Source of the DNA: Saccopteryx bilineata
Lineage: Eukaryota; Chordata; Mammalia; Chiroptera; Emballonuridae
Assembly (NCBI RefSeq): GCF_036850765.1
Contig: NC_089493.1
Span: forward strand, 297,737,349 to 297,801,348
DNA: 64,000 nucleotides
Direction of reading: 5' to 3'
Positions 1-10,600 of this stretch are shown one piece after another. Below the pieces are notes generated by a model. The model searched no databases. It was not told where the DNA came from and saw nothing but the letters and a program-made list of their open reading frames with translations. The first letter of the stretch is position 1. Every line of letters starts with the position of its first letter. Position numbers and translations under genes: made by a program.

Positions 1-288
1 CTGCTTCTCCACCCCTCCCCCTCTCCTTCCTCTCTGTCTCTCTCTTCCCCTCCCGCAGCCGAGGCTCCATTGGAGCAAAGATGGCCCGGGCGCTGGGGAT
101 GGCTCTGTGGCCTCTGCCTCAGGCGCTAGAATGGCTCTGGATGCAACAGAGCGACGCCCCAGATGGGCAGAACATCGCCCCCTGGTGGGCGTGCCGAGTG
201 GATCCCGGTTGGGCGCAAGCGGGAGTCTGTCTGACTGCCTCCCCGTTTCCAGCTTTGGAAAAATGAAAAAACAAACAAATAAACAAAA
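1..288 (+). mobile_element. Type A bat SINE, 5' end cut by window edge
   Basis: This is the body and A-rich tail of the tRNA-derived type A SINE, from 'ctgcttctccacccctcccc' to an A-rich tail. The tRNA-like head lies outside the window. It carries one CTCF-like site as cgccccctggtggg near 178-191. Confidence 0.9.
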
Positions 289-317
289 CCCTGGGTTTCC
301 TGGTCCAGACACATACT

Positions 318-420
318 ATAAGCAAGCTATGAACAACTAAAGTGAAACAACTATGAGTTGATACTTCTCGCTCCCCACCCCCCTCCTCTCTCTCTGTGTA
401 AAATCAATAAAATAAAAAAG
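318..420 (+). mobile_element. Type B SINE, 3' fragment
   Basis: The 'gaacaactaaagtg...caactatgagttgatacttctc' string, a pyrimidine run and an AATAAA-rich end match the 3' part of type B elements such as those at 15390 and 30590. The tRNA-like head is missing. Confidence 0.7.
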
Positions 421-802
421 GGCCCTGGCTATTTGGCTTAGTGATAGAGCGTCAGCCTGGTGTGTGGATGTCCCGGGTTCGATTACTGGTCAGGGCACAG
501 AGAAGAAGCAACCATCTGCTTCTCCACCCCTCCCCTTTCCCTTTCTCTCTCTCTCTCTCTCTCCCTCCTGCAGACAAGGCTCCATTGGAGCGAGTTGGCC
601 CTGGGCACTGAGGATGCTCCATGGCCTCTGCCTCAGGTGCTAAGAAGAGCTCAGTTGCTGAGCAACGTGGCAATGCCCCAGATGGGCAAAGCATCACCCC
701 CTATTGGGCTTGCTGGGTGGATCCCCATCAGGGTGCATGTGGGAGTCTGTCTCTCTGCCTCCCCTCCTCTCAGTGAATTAAAAAAAGAAAAAGAAAAAGA
801 AA
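421..802 (+). mobile_element. Type A SINE, diverged full-length copy
   Basis: It begins ggccctggctatttggctta with a tRNA-like A box. A B box (gggttcgattactgg) follows at about 474, then a (CT)n tract, the type A body and an A-rich tail. It is more diverged than most copies, so it is probably an older subfamily. Confidence 0.9.
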
Positions 803-1502
803 TGGCTCAGGAATTAATCAGAAAGCTCCCCAGTGGCAGAATCCAGATGAGGTCAGGAGACAGCCAGAGGCCGGGGGAGGGCCCCGGAAGGGCGTCCCCA
901 CCCCTGTTTCAGGGTGCAGGAACCCATCCTGAACGGTGCCCACACCTCTGAGCTCCCCCAGACTGGTGAAGATGCATGGTTGTTCTGAGCTCAGCCCAGA
1001 AGGTGCTTTGCCTCTTCCCTTGGAACTCGTCACATTAGAAATCTGGACATTGTGAACTTGTCAGTTCTGCGGATGTTTAGCTTATCTTGGATTTTGTATA
1101 TTCTTGACCGTGGAGTTACGTAAATTATTTTTAAAGGTACTGCGTGAGCACTTTCTCCCTTCAAAGTCCCCGGTCACTTGTTTTCCATGTTCTTCCTTCA
1201 TTCATCACTCATTCATTCCACTCGTTACTGAACAGCCATTTCTTTAACCGTCTTGCGCCCCGTGCACGACCTCCGGGAAGCCTTCGTCTCACGGGGTGGG
1301 GATGACAGGTAATTACCCGGCAGTGTGTTAACTGGAATTACAGAGGCCCGTGCAGGGAGCTGTGGAACCACAGTTAACACGTTATTTTATTTCTAACATT
1401 CACCTTGCCCCCTACCACGATGTGCCGGGAACTGGGTTAGTTTCCTGGGGACAGGAAATTGAATCAAATTGGGTCCTGGGCTCAAGAATTCATAATCTAG
1501 GC
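803..1502. other. Intron segment with no gene; possible L2 remnants
   Basis: No exon is seen. Positions 898-943 duplicate the sequence just upstream of exon 2. The (CATT)-type repeats and sequence at 1195-1380 look like an old L2 LINE end, which is a weak call. No upstream dynein exon ending in the expected CYR-type codons was found here. Confidence 0.4.
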
Positions 1503-1798
1503 TGACCTGGCAGTGGCACAGTGGATAGAGTACCAGCCTGGATGCTGAGGACCGAGGTTGGAAACCCCGAGGTCGCTGGCTTGAGCGCAGGGTCACTGGC
1601 TTGAGCAAGGGATCGCTCACTCTGCTGTCGCCCCCACCCTCTACCCCCGTCATGGCACATATGAGAAAGCAATCAGTGCACAACTAAGGAGCTACAACAA
1701 AGACTTGATGCTTCTCCTCTCTCTTCCTTCTTGTCCGTCTGTTCCTGTCTGTCCCTCTCTCACTCCGTCTCTCTGTAAAAATATTTTTAAAAATTAAA
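1503..1798 (+). mobile_element. Type B SINE
   Basis: It starts tgacctggcagtggcacagt, a diverged form of the gcctgaccaggtggtggcgc head. It continues with the characteristic 'gctggcttgagc' direct repeats and ends in a (CT)n tract and an A-rich tail. Confidence 0.85.
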
Positions 1799-1904
1799 AA
1801 GAATTCATAATCGAGTAGGAGAAATACATTTATTTTCACCATTCCATTAGTATCATTGGTCTTTGGGATGTGGAGTTGATGAGGATTTCTTTATCTGATT
1901 CATT

Positions 1905-2050
1905 CACATAAGTATATATTCATTCATTCATTCATCTCATCCCTCGTCCAGACCCGTGGTGACAGGTGCCACCCCGGCCCCGGGCGCTGCGTTAGGCCCT
2001 GAGGTGGCAGAGTGCAAAGTAAAACAACCCTTCACAGTGCTGGTCACACA
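1905..2050 (+). mobile_element. Possible L2 LINE fragment
   Basis: ATTC repeats are followed by a 'ggcgctgcgttaggccctgaggtggcag' type stretch, as in old L2 ends. The match is from memory and weak. The remaining intron to exon 1 shows nothing else. Confidence 0.4.
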
Positions 2051-2163
2051 GTCAGGGTCAAGCTCTCAACCCTCTGTCTGATCGAAACAAAATGAGCCGC
2101 GAGCCAGTCTCCTTCCTGCGTCTGAGCACCCAGCCCTATCTCTTCTTTTCTTCCCCCCCTCAG

Positions 2164-2272
2164 GACGCTGATGGGGGCCTTGAAGCTGAATCTTGGGGGT
2201 GCCCCGGAAGGTCCAGCCGGGACAGGCAAGACAGAAACCACCAAAGATCTGGCCAAAGCTCTGGCCAAGCAG
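2164..2272 (+). CDS. DNAH3: Dynein exon 1 of window: AAA1 Walker A
   Basis: 109 nt, residues 1-36 of the fragment. The first nucleotide completes a codon begun in an exon upstream of the window. It reads [16 protein letters not shown] and then the P-loop [10 protein letters not shown] (about 2210-2239), which binds ATP in AAA1, the main hydrolysis site of dynein. The acceptor is a pyrimidine tract ending in cag at 2161-2163 and the donor is cag|gtaggg. It ends on a codon boundary. Confidence 0.93.
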
Positions 2273-4647
2273 GTAGGGAGATGCTGTCCCTCCCCGCCCT
2301 CTCCTCCCATCCCCCTCTCTGGGCCCCTGTTCGGGTAGGTCAGCGTGAGGGTCAAGACGGGTTAGTCAGTGCAGCAGGCGGCGTGGGTCCCAGCTCCTCC
2401 TGGGGACGGGAAGCAAGGAGCCCCCAAACCCCCTGTTTCAGGGTGCAGGAACCCATCCTGAACGGCGCCCACATCCTCTTTCCCCTCCAGTGTGTGGTCT
2501 TCAACTGCTCCGATGGCCTGGACTACAAAGCCATGGGCAAGTTCTTCAAAGGGCTGGCCCAGGCGGGAGCGTGGGCCTGCTTTGACGAGTTCAACAGGAT
2601 CGAGGTGCACCTGCTGCGGGGGTCCCAGGAGGGCTGGACATGCGGTGGGGGGATGGGAGGGGGCCTCTTCTGGGTTCTCAGTTCCTGAGTGGCGGGGCAT
2701 CTCGTGTCTCTTCCGTTGGCTTTTGCAAAGAGTGGGTTCTCGATGAACTTAAACAAAACACAGCCCCAAGGATACAAATGCCTGTTCTGTCGGCATCGTA
2801 TCCGTTCCTTCACTAAAGCTCATTCAAAGCTCGCCTGGGCAGCCACTGCGTCAGATCCTCTGCCGACGCTCATGACTTGCAGGCGTGTGGGGAGGGGGCT
2901 TTCGCTCTGCACGCTGACGGTCGGGCGCAGGGCAATGACAACTAAACGGAGCAAACAGAATGTGACAGAGGCCCGGAGGAGAGGCACAAAGGAAGCGTCC
3001 CAGCAGAGGCGGCGATTCCTTCCGTCTGGGTTTGAGATCAGGACGTAGAAACAGCCATTTAAACCGTGTTCACAGGCATGCCGTGGGTCAGGCGTTGCGG
3101 AAGCCGCTGGGAGGAGGAGGAGATATATGAAAACCACACACACATGATTTTTTCTTTCTTTACCAGAAGCCCAGTCGGTTGTGTTTCCTCATCCTGGGTC
3201 TCAGACGACTGGGTTTATTTCTTCTTTGCTAAGGGAAGGGGCCTCCGGCAGAGAGGGGTGGGTGGTGACGGTGGTCAGAGCGGGAGCCCCCCCGCTCAGC
3301 TGGCCCTTCTCGCTCACGGTGGTCAGAGCGGGAGCCCCCCCCTCAGCTGGCCCTTCTCGCTCACGGTGGTCAGAGCGGGAGCCCCCCCCCTCAGCTGGCC
3401 CTTCTCGCTCACGGTGGTCAGAGCGGGAGCCCCCCCCTCAGCTGGCCCTTCTCGCTCACGGTGGTCAGAGCGGGAGCCCCCCGCTCAGCTGGCCCTTCTC
3501 GCTCACGGTGGTCAGAGCGGGAGCCCCCTGCTCAGCTGGCCCTTCTCGCTCGCGCCAGGTTGAAGTGCTGTCCGTGGTGGCCCAGCAGATCCTCAGCATC
3601 CAGCAAGCCATCATCCGGAGTCTGAGGACGTTCATCTTCGAAGGCACCGAGCTCTCGCTGAACCCGACCTGCGCCGTCTTCATCACCATGAACCCGGGCT
3701 ACGCGGGCAGGGCCGAGCTGCCCGACAACCTCAAGGTAAACGCCCACGGGTGAGACTGTGAGGGGGGCGCGCTCACGGGACGTCCGGAAGCCACCTCTGG
3801 AAGGGAAGCCGCCTGCCGGGGCCCACCCGGTGACATTGTGGGGCTGGAAGTGGAGTCCTGGAGAAGTGTGGGTGGCGGTGAGACGGTGTGCACCCCTGGA
3901 ACAGGACCGCCCTGTCTCGTGGGGAGCTGAGGGAGGGTGGGGGAAGGGGTGGGTAGAGAACGTCCCTTAGAACAAGGGCCACAGTGTCTGTTGTCTCGGG
4001 GTCAGACAAGTGACAAAGCCGCCGGGCACGGTCGGGACTCTGGAGCAAGCCCCACCCAGAGGCAGCAAGCCCCTCCTCAGGCTGCTAGCCTGACAGAAAT
4101 GCTCAGATCACCTCTTATTTTATTGTTGTTGTTGTTCAAGAGAAGCCAGACATCTAGATTTTTACATAAAATCTGATTTTTAATTTCTGACTCAATGTAC
4201 AAAAAAAAAAAAAAAGAATGAGTGTCAGCCAAACAAAATATATCTATTTATAAGAGAGCATCCAGGTTGACTTACAGAGGACACTCTGGCCAACCGAGGC
4301 GACACCACACAGGTTCCCTCTGCTACTAAAACCGGTTCATGGACACCTGAGCCGTGTCCAAGCCAAAGAAGACTGTCCCAACCAGCCAGAGAGAGGACGA
4401 GAGTGTGTCTGTCCCGGGCCGTTGCTGTGCTGGCTTGAGGGGCAGCTGTGGCCCCGAGCCTGCTGCTGGGGGGGCAGGAGCTGCCTCTGGAGGAGGAGGA
4501 GGAGAGCCAACCAGACCCCCTCAAGTGCCCAGGCTCGGGGGGACCTGCCCACGCTTCTCTCCTGGAAGGAGGAGCAGCCCCAAGTATGAGATGGGGGTCT
4601 CCTCTGGTGGGAAGAGCGCCCAGCACCCCGACTGCCTGGAAGAGCAG

Positions 4648-4682
<35 letters not shown>

Positions 4683-7600
4683 CCCAGGTCTGCTTCTGGA
4701 CGGGTCTTATTCTAAGCCAGGGGTCCCCAAACTTTTTACACAGGGGGCCAGTTCACTGTCCCTCAGACCATTGGAGGGCCGGACTATAAAAAAAACTATG
4801 AACAAATCCCTATGCACACTGCACATATCTTATTTTAAACTAAAAAAACAAAACGGGAACAAATACAATATTTAAAATAAAGAACAAGTAAATTTAAATC
4901 AACAAAGTGACCAGTATTTCAATGGGAACTATGCTCCTCTCACTGACCACCAATGAAAGAGGTGCCCCTTCCAGAAATGCAGCGGGGGCCGGATAAATGG
5001 CCTCAGGGGGCCGCATGCGGCTCACGGGTCGTAGTTTGGGGACCCCTGTTCTAAGCTCTTCTTGCTGCGCCCCCCGGGTGGAAGGCACTGAAAAGAGACA
5101 CGGCCCAAAGCCACACCCGCCGGCTTGAGCAGAGGAAGTTCTCACCGTTGCCTGTTTGTAAGAAAATGACACAGAAACAGCCGGTTTTACAGGCAGGCTG
5201 CTTGACGTAACCGTGAGTGAGGTTGCCACGCGCCCCAGCGACGCTCTCATGAGATGACAGTGAGCCAAACGGCATTATTTGGAGGGCCTGCCATACATGG
5301 GGCCCCACTGGATAGAAGAAACGCCCTCGGATCAGGGTCTGAGCACCTGGTTCCCATCCATCACCCTCTCCCTGCCCTGGGACGGGAGGCCCGTCGGCGG
5401 GTCCTTCACGGTGGCCCCTCCCCTGTCTAGGTCAGTTAACACAGGCCCAACGAGAACCAGAGTAGAATTTGGACCCGCATCCCCCATTTTGTTTTTAACC
5501 GCCCAGTCGCTGGCACGCCCTTCCGCACCCCTCCCGGCCGAGGGTCATGTGAGATAACCACTCCGGACGCTTCCTCGAGCAGGAGTGGCATCGGGGGAAA
5601 GCCCCCGGGCGTTGGTGTGAGGCGTCCAGGGTTCTAGTCCCAGCTCCACCTCGGACTCCTAACGGCGTGACTCTCGGGGTGGGGGGGGGAAAGGCACTTC
5701 TCCTCCTCTAAGACCGAAGGCAGTAAGGACCACAGCAAGTGTGCATGGAAGAGTCTCTATGCTCCCCAGTGTCCAAGCCCCTGACGGACACGGTTATCAT
5801 TGGTCCTCACGGTAGCTCTGAGCAGGGCCCCTGTGTCCACCTGTTTGGAGACCAGACAACCGAGCTCTCGCAGGGAGACGGGCGTGACTCGCCCACAGCG
5901 AACAGCTAACAGAACAAGGCTCCAGTCGAGACCTCTCCGACCCCGGGGGGGTCTTCTGATACGAGCTGGTCCCGCATTGCTAAACAACTCCTGCTAGAGA
6001 GCTCCGTGAGGTGCACACCACTCCACTCAGCTCAGGAGGATGAGGGGCTGATGGGATGCCGGCACCCTGGGCCTTCGCACCCCTGGGGCGGAACCCAGTG
6101 TGACCACAGGCACCTGGACAGAGCCTGTGGAGTGGCCGGTGGGCCAGTGGATCTGTCCGGGGAAGACAGTCCCTCCGTACATCACCTTGTCCTCCAGCCC
6201 GCCTCTCCTGGATTGTCACCGGAGTGGCCTCAGTGATCAGCTGCTTCTCTGTGCCTTCGGCCGGTGTCCCCACCCCCCCGCCCCGCCCCCTCCCCAGGGT
6301 CCAGTGTGTGAACTCGGGTTCTGAGCGGCTGTCTCTCCTCCAGGCCTTGTTCCGGACGGTGGCCATGATGGTGCCTGACTACGCCCTCATTGGCGAGATC
6401 TCTCTCTACTCGATGGGCTTTCTGGACTCCAGAAGGTGAGTGACCTTGCTCTTCCCGTGAGGGCTCCAGAGGCCCAGAAGCAGTGGCTTTCTTCTGTGGG
6501 GGGTGGATTCGAGGCGGGGAGGGGGGGAGCGTCGGAACAGAGAGAAATGGAGGAACGGGTTTCCGCTCACGAGGTGACCGAAGGCACCGACCCCATCCCT
6601 GACCAGGAGGTGACCCAGATACCCCAGAAAATGCCCCTCTTTCTTCATGTACAGCTGGACATCTACGAGCGAAGACAGCGGCTTCTCATCTGCTCCCCGC
6701 TGCTCACCGAAACGTGTATGTGTGTGTGTGTGCGTACACACAGACACGAACGCACACACACATTTCTAAGTGGCTGAGGCAGGACTGGAAAACATGAAAT
6801 TACTCCAAGATTGGAGGGGAAATTTTAATATAATGTAGAGTTCACATTTTTTTTTTAAATCAAGGAAACATTTACTTTAACTTCAACCAACTGGGAATGG
6901 CTCATTCCAGTCTTTACCCAGTTTTCCAAGACACCCCCCCCATCCGTGTCTTTACCACATGCGGCTAGACTTATTTTTTCTTTTTTTTAATTCAGTGAGA
7001 GGAGGGGAGGCAGACTCCTGCTTCACCCCAGCCAGCAAGCCCACTAAGGGGCAATGCTCTGCCCATTTGGGGTATTGCCTCGTTGCTCAGCAACCAAGCT
7101 CTTCTTAGTGCCTGAGGCAGAGGCTATGGAACCATTCTGAGTGCCTGGGGCCAGCTCGCTCCAATCAAGCCATGGCTGCAGGAGGGGAAGAGAGGGATAG
7201 AGAGAAAGGAGAGGGGGAAGGGTAGAGAAGCAGATGGGTGCTTCTCCTGTGTGCCTTGACTGGGAATCAAACCCGGGACTTCCACACACTGGGCCGACAC
7301 TCCGAGCAGTCAGCCGGGGCAAGGTTGAGGGTTACCATGCTTCCTTAGCTCATTATGACGACTCTGTTAGAAGGCCTTCAAAGACAGGGCTCCCTCACCA
7401 AGTCCACGGGCAGGCCCGGTTTCTGCACTCGTCAGGGCGTGACGATGGTGGGGGCGGGTGCCGAGCGGGACGGGCTCCTCTCGGCGGGTGTGTGTGTGTG
7501 TGTGTGTGTGTGTGGCAGACTCCTGTCGTTCCCTCCAGCCTCGCCCAGAAGATTGTGGCCACCTACCGCCTGTGCTCGGAGCAGCTCTCCTCGCAGCATC

Positions 7601-10600
7601 ACTACGACTACGGCATGCGGGCGGTCAAGTCCGTGCTCACCGCCGCCGGCAACCTCAAGCTCAAGTTCCCCGAGGAGGAGGAGAGCGTCCTGCTGCTCCG
7701 GGCCCTGCTGGACGTCAACCTGGCCAAGTTCTTGGCTCAAGACGTCCCTCTGTTCCAGGTGCGCGGGGCGGGGGTGGGGGGACTGGTGTTGGGACTCAGC
7801 CTCTGCGGATGACGCCGCTCAGTCTCCCAACGGCCAGTGCCCCCGCCCCCCGCCAGGTTCCCTCCCCCCAGCGCGACCTGATGACGGCAACCGCAGGATT
7901 TCTGTCTGGTTCCCCGTTTTCACGGACGGGAGAGTATTCACTATTAGGTGTGGGTCCCTGTTTTTATCAAATGCAATAACTAGTTTCTTTTTTCTTATTA
8001 TTTTTTATTAAATTTTTTAATGTATTCTGTTGACATGGATTCAAATGTCCCCACTCAATATAAGACCCTCACAGCCCCCACCAGCAACATGCCCTTTGCC
8101 CCCCCTGACCCTGAGTCCCGCCCCCCCCTCTGGGACCTGCTGTCCTGTTACCTGTATCTCTGTGTTATGTATATATAATTTCACTAATCCCTTCACCTCC
8201 TCTGATCCCACCCCCTCATCCCCCTTCCCTCTGACAGCTGTCCCTCTGCTCCCTGTGACCCCGCCTCTGCCTCTATTCCGTTCCTCAGTTCACTTTGTTC
8301 ATTAGATTCCACATATATGTGAGGTCATATGATATTTGTCTTTCTCTGCCTGGCTTATTTCACTCAGCATAATAATCTCTAGGTTCACCCACACTGTCAC
8401 AAAAGGTAAGATTTCCTTCTTCCTTGTGGCCGTGTAGTATTCCATAGTATATATGTACCACTGCTTTTTTTTTTTTCATTTTTCTGAAGCTGGAAACAGG
8501 GAGAGACAGTCAGACAGACTCCCGCATGCGCCCGACCGGGATCCACCCGGCACGCCCACCAGGGGCGACGCTCTGCCCACCAGGGGGCGATGCTCTGCCC
8601 ATCCTGGGCGTCGCCATGTTGCGACCAGAGCCACTCTAGCGCCTGAGGCAGAGGCCACGGAGCCATGCCCAGCGCCCGGGCCATCTTTGCTCCAATGGAG
8701 CCTTGGCTGCGGGAGGGGAAGAGAGAGACAGAGAGGAAAGCGCGGCGGAGGGGTGGAGAAGCAAATGGGCGCTTCTCCTGTGTGCCCTGGCCGGGAATCG
8801 AACCCGGGTCCTCCGCATGCTAGGCCGACGCTCTACCGCTGAGCCAACCGGCCAGGGCTATCACTGCTTTTTTATCCACTCGTCCACTGACGGACACTTG
8901 GGCCGTTTCCAGATCTTGGCTATTGTGAACAATGCTGCCATAAACATGGGGGTGCATTTCTCCTTTTCGAGCCGTTCTATGGTGTCCTTGGGGTATATTC
9001 CTACAAGTGGGATAGCCGGGTCAAAAGGCAGTTCGATTTTTAGCTTTTTGAGGAATCTCCATACTGTTTTCCACAGTGGCTGCACCAGTCTGCATTCCCA
9101 CCAGCAGTGCAGGAGGGTTCCCTTTTCTCCACATCCTCGCCAGCACTTATTCTGTGTTGTTTTGTTGATGAGCGCCATTCTGACTGGTGTGAGGTGATAT
9201 CTCATTGTGGTTTTAATTTGCATTTCTCTAATGATTAGTGATGTTGAGCATTTTTTCATATGCCTATTGGCCATCTGTGTGTCCTCTTTGGAGAAGTGTC
9301 TCTTCATTTCTTCTTCCCTTTTTTTAATTGGGTGGCTTACTTTCCTGCGGCTTGCGTAGCTCACTGGTCGTGTTGGCTGTGGGTTCCTAGGTTGGCATCA
9401 GCCGTTCTTCGGAGCCTGCTCTGGGCTAGCTGCCTGGAGCTACTGCTCTGTTTGCTGTCTGTGTCTGTGTTCTCCGTGCCTGGGTCGCGTGGGAGGGGCC
9501 AACCTGTGTGTAAAGATCAGTTCCTCCTGCTCAGAGCTGACAGCAGCTCCGTAAAAGCCCCAGGCTCTGTAAGATTTGCCTCCACTTTTCAGCTGCTCCG
9601 CCTCCTCTTGCAGCTGCCGGGTCTTCCCACAGAGTCTTGTGTAGAAAGACTGTGGTGTGGGCTCAGACTGGCCTCACCCCATCAACCCCTCCACGGGTTG
9701 CAATCTTGATGGGTTGGAGCAGCTGAGGTTGGGAGTACAACATTAGTGGGACCCCATCCTTCAGGGGTCTCTTGATCAGGCAAGTGGCCCCTACTCCAGA
9801 GCCTGATCCCTCAGCCACTGCTGGACATTCAAATTCCATTTCTCCCCAGCAAGGTGAGCAGATCAAGTGTGGCCGACAGCGCCCCCTGCAGAAGTTCTTA
9901 CAGCTACTGAGACTGGTCTCAGGGAGGAAGATTAAGAGAGTCCTCCCCAGGGCAGACTCTGCCCCCCCCCCGAAAGTGGCTAAGCCTCCACCCCCCCGAA
10001 AGTGGCTAAGCCCCTTGAATGGACCCAACAATAGACTTGTGGGTCCATTGGAGCCTGCTGTCTGTGCTCCGAGCCTCTCTCCCTTCCCCCCGTGGAATCT
10101 AGCCCACAGGGCAGGATACCCAGCGCCCAGGCCCGCTGACTGTGAAGCTCCACCCTGCCCAAAGCACATGAGCCGCTGTGCCCGTGCTGATCACACAGAG
10201 TGGAACTCGCCTCAGCCGGGCCCGGTGTCTGATGACCCCCTCCCTTAGAACACGCAACCAGCAAGGGCCGTTAGGTCCTGAGCCGATGCCCTCGGACGCT
10301 GGCCTCCGGATGTGCCAGCCCTGGGTCTCCCTGGCAGGAACCCGGCGCAGACCATTGGGAGACACTGCCCATGACTGGCCCTCAGCACCCTCCTTAGAGC
10401 CACAAGCAATCCAGAGTTTGTGGCTGCCTCTGCTGGGCCCAGGTGCACACGGGGAATACCAAGCCGCACACCTAGGCTGGCTTTTACCCACACTGGAGCT
10501 GGGGAAGGTCGGCAGAAGGCCAAGGTTCCCTGAGATCTGGCGCCTGCAGCCTCTGTCTGCAGCCTCTCTTGTTGGGCTCGGCCATTGAACTATGCAAAAC

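Noticed and set aside
1..2163. A dynein exon upstream of exon 1
   Set aside because: I looked for the exon encoding the segment before [12 protein letters not shown] and found none; it must lie before the window.
8703..9364. Protein similarity to a reverse transcriptase-like ORF
   Set aside because: It is the C-terminus of L1 ORF2 in a truncated, SINE-interrupted copy, not a host gene.
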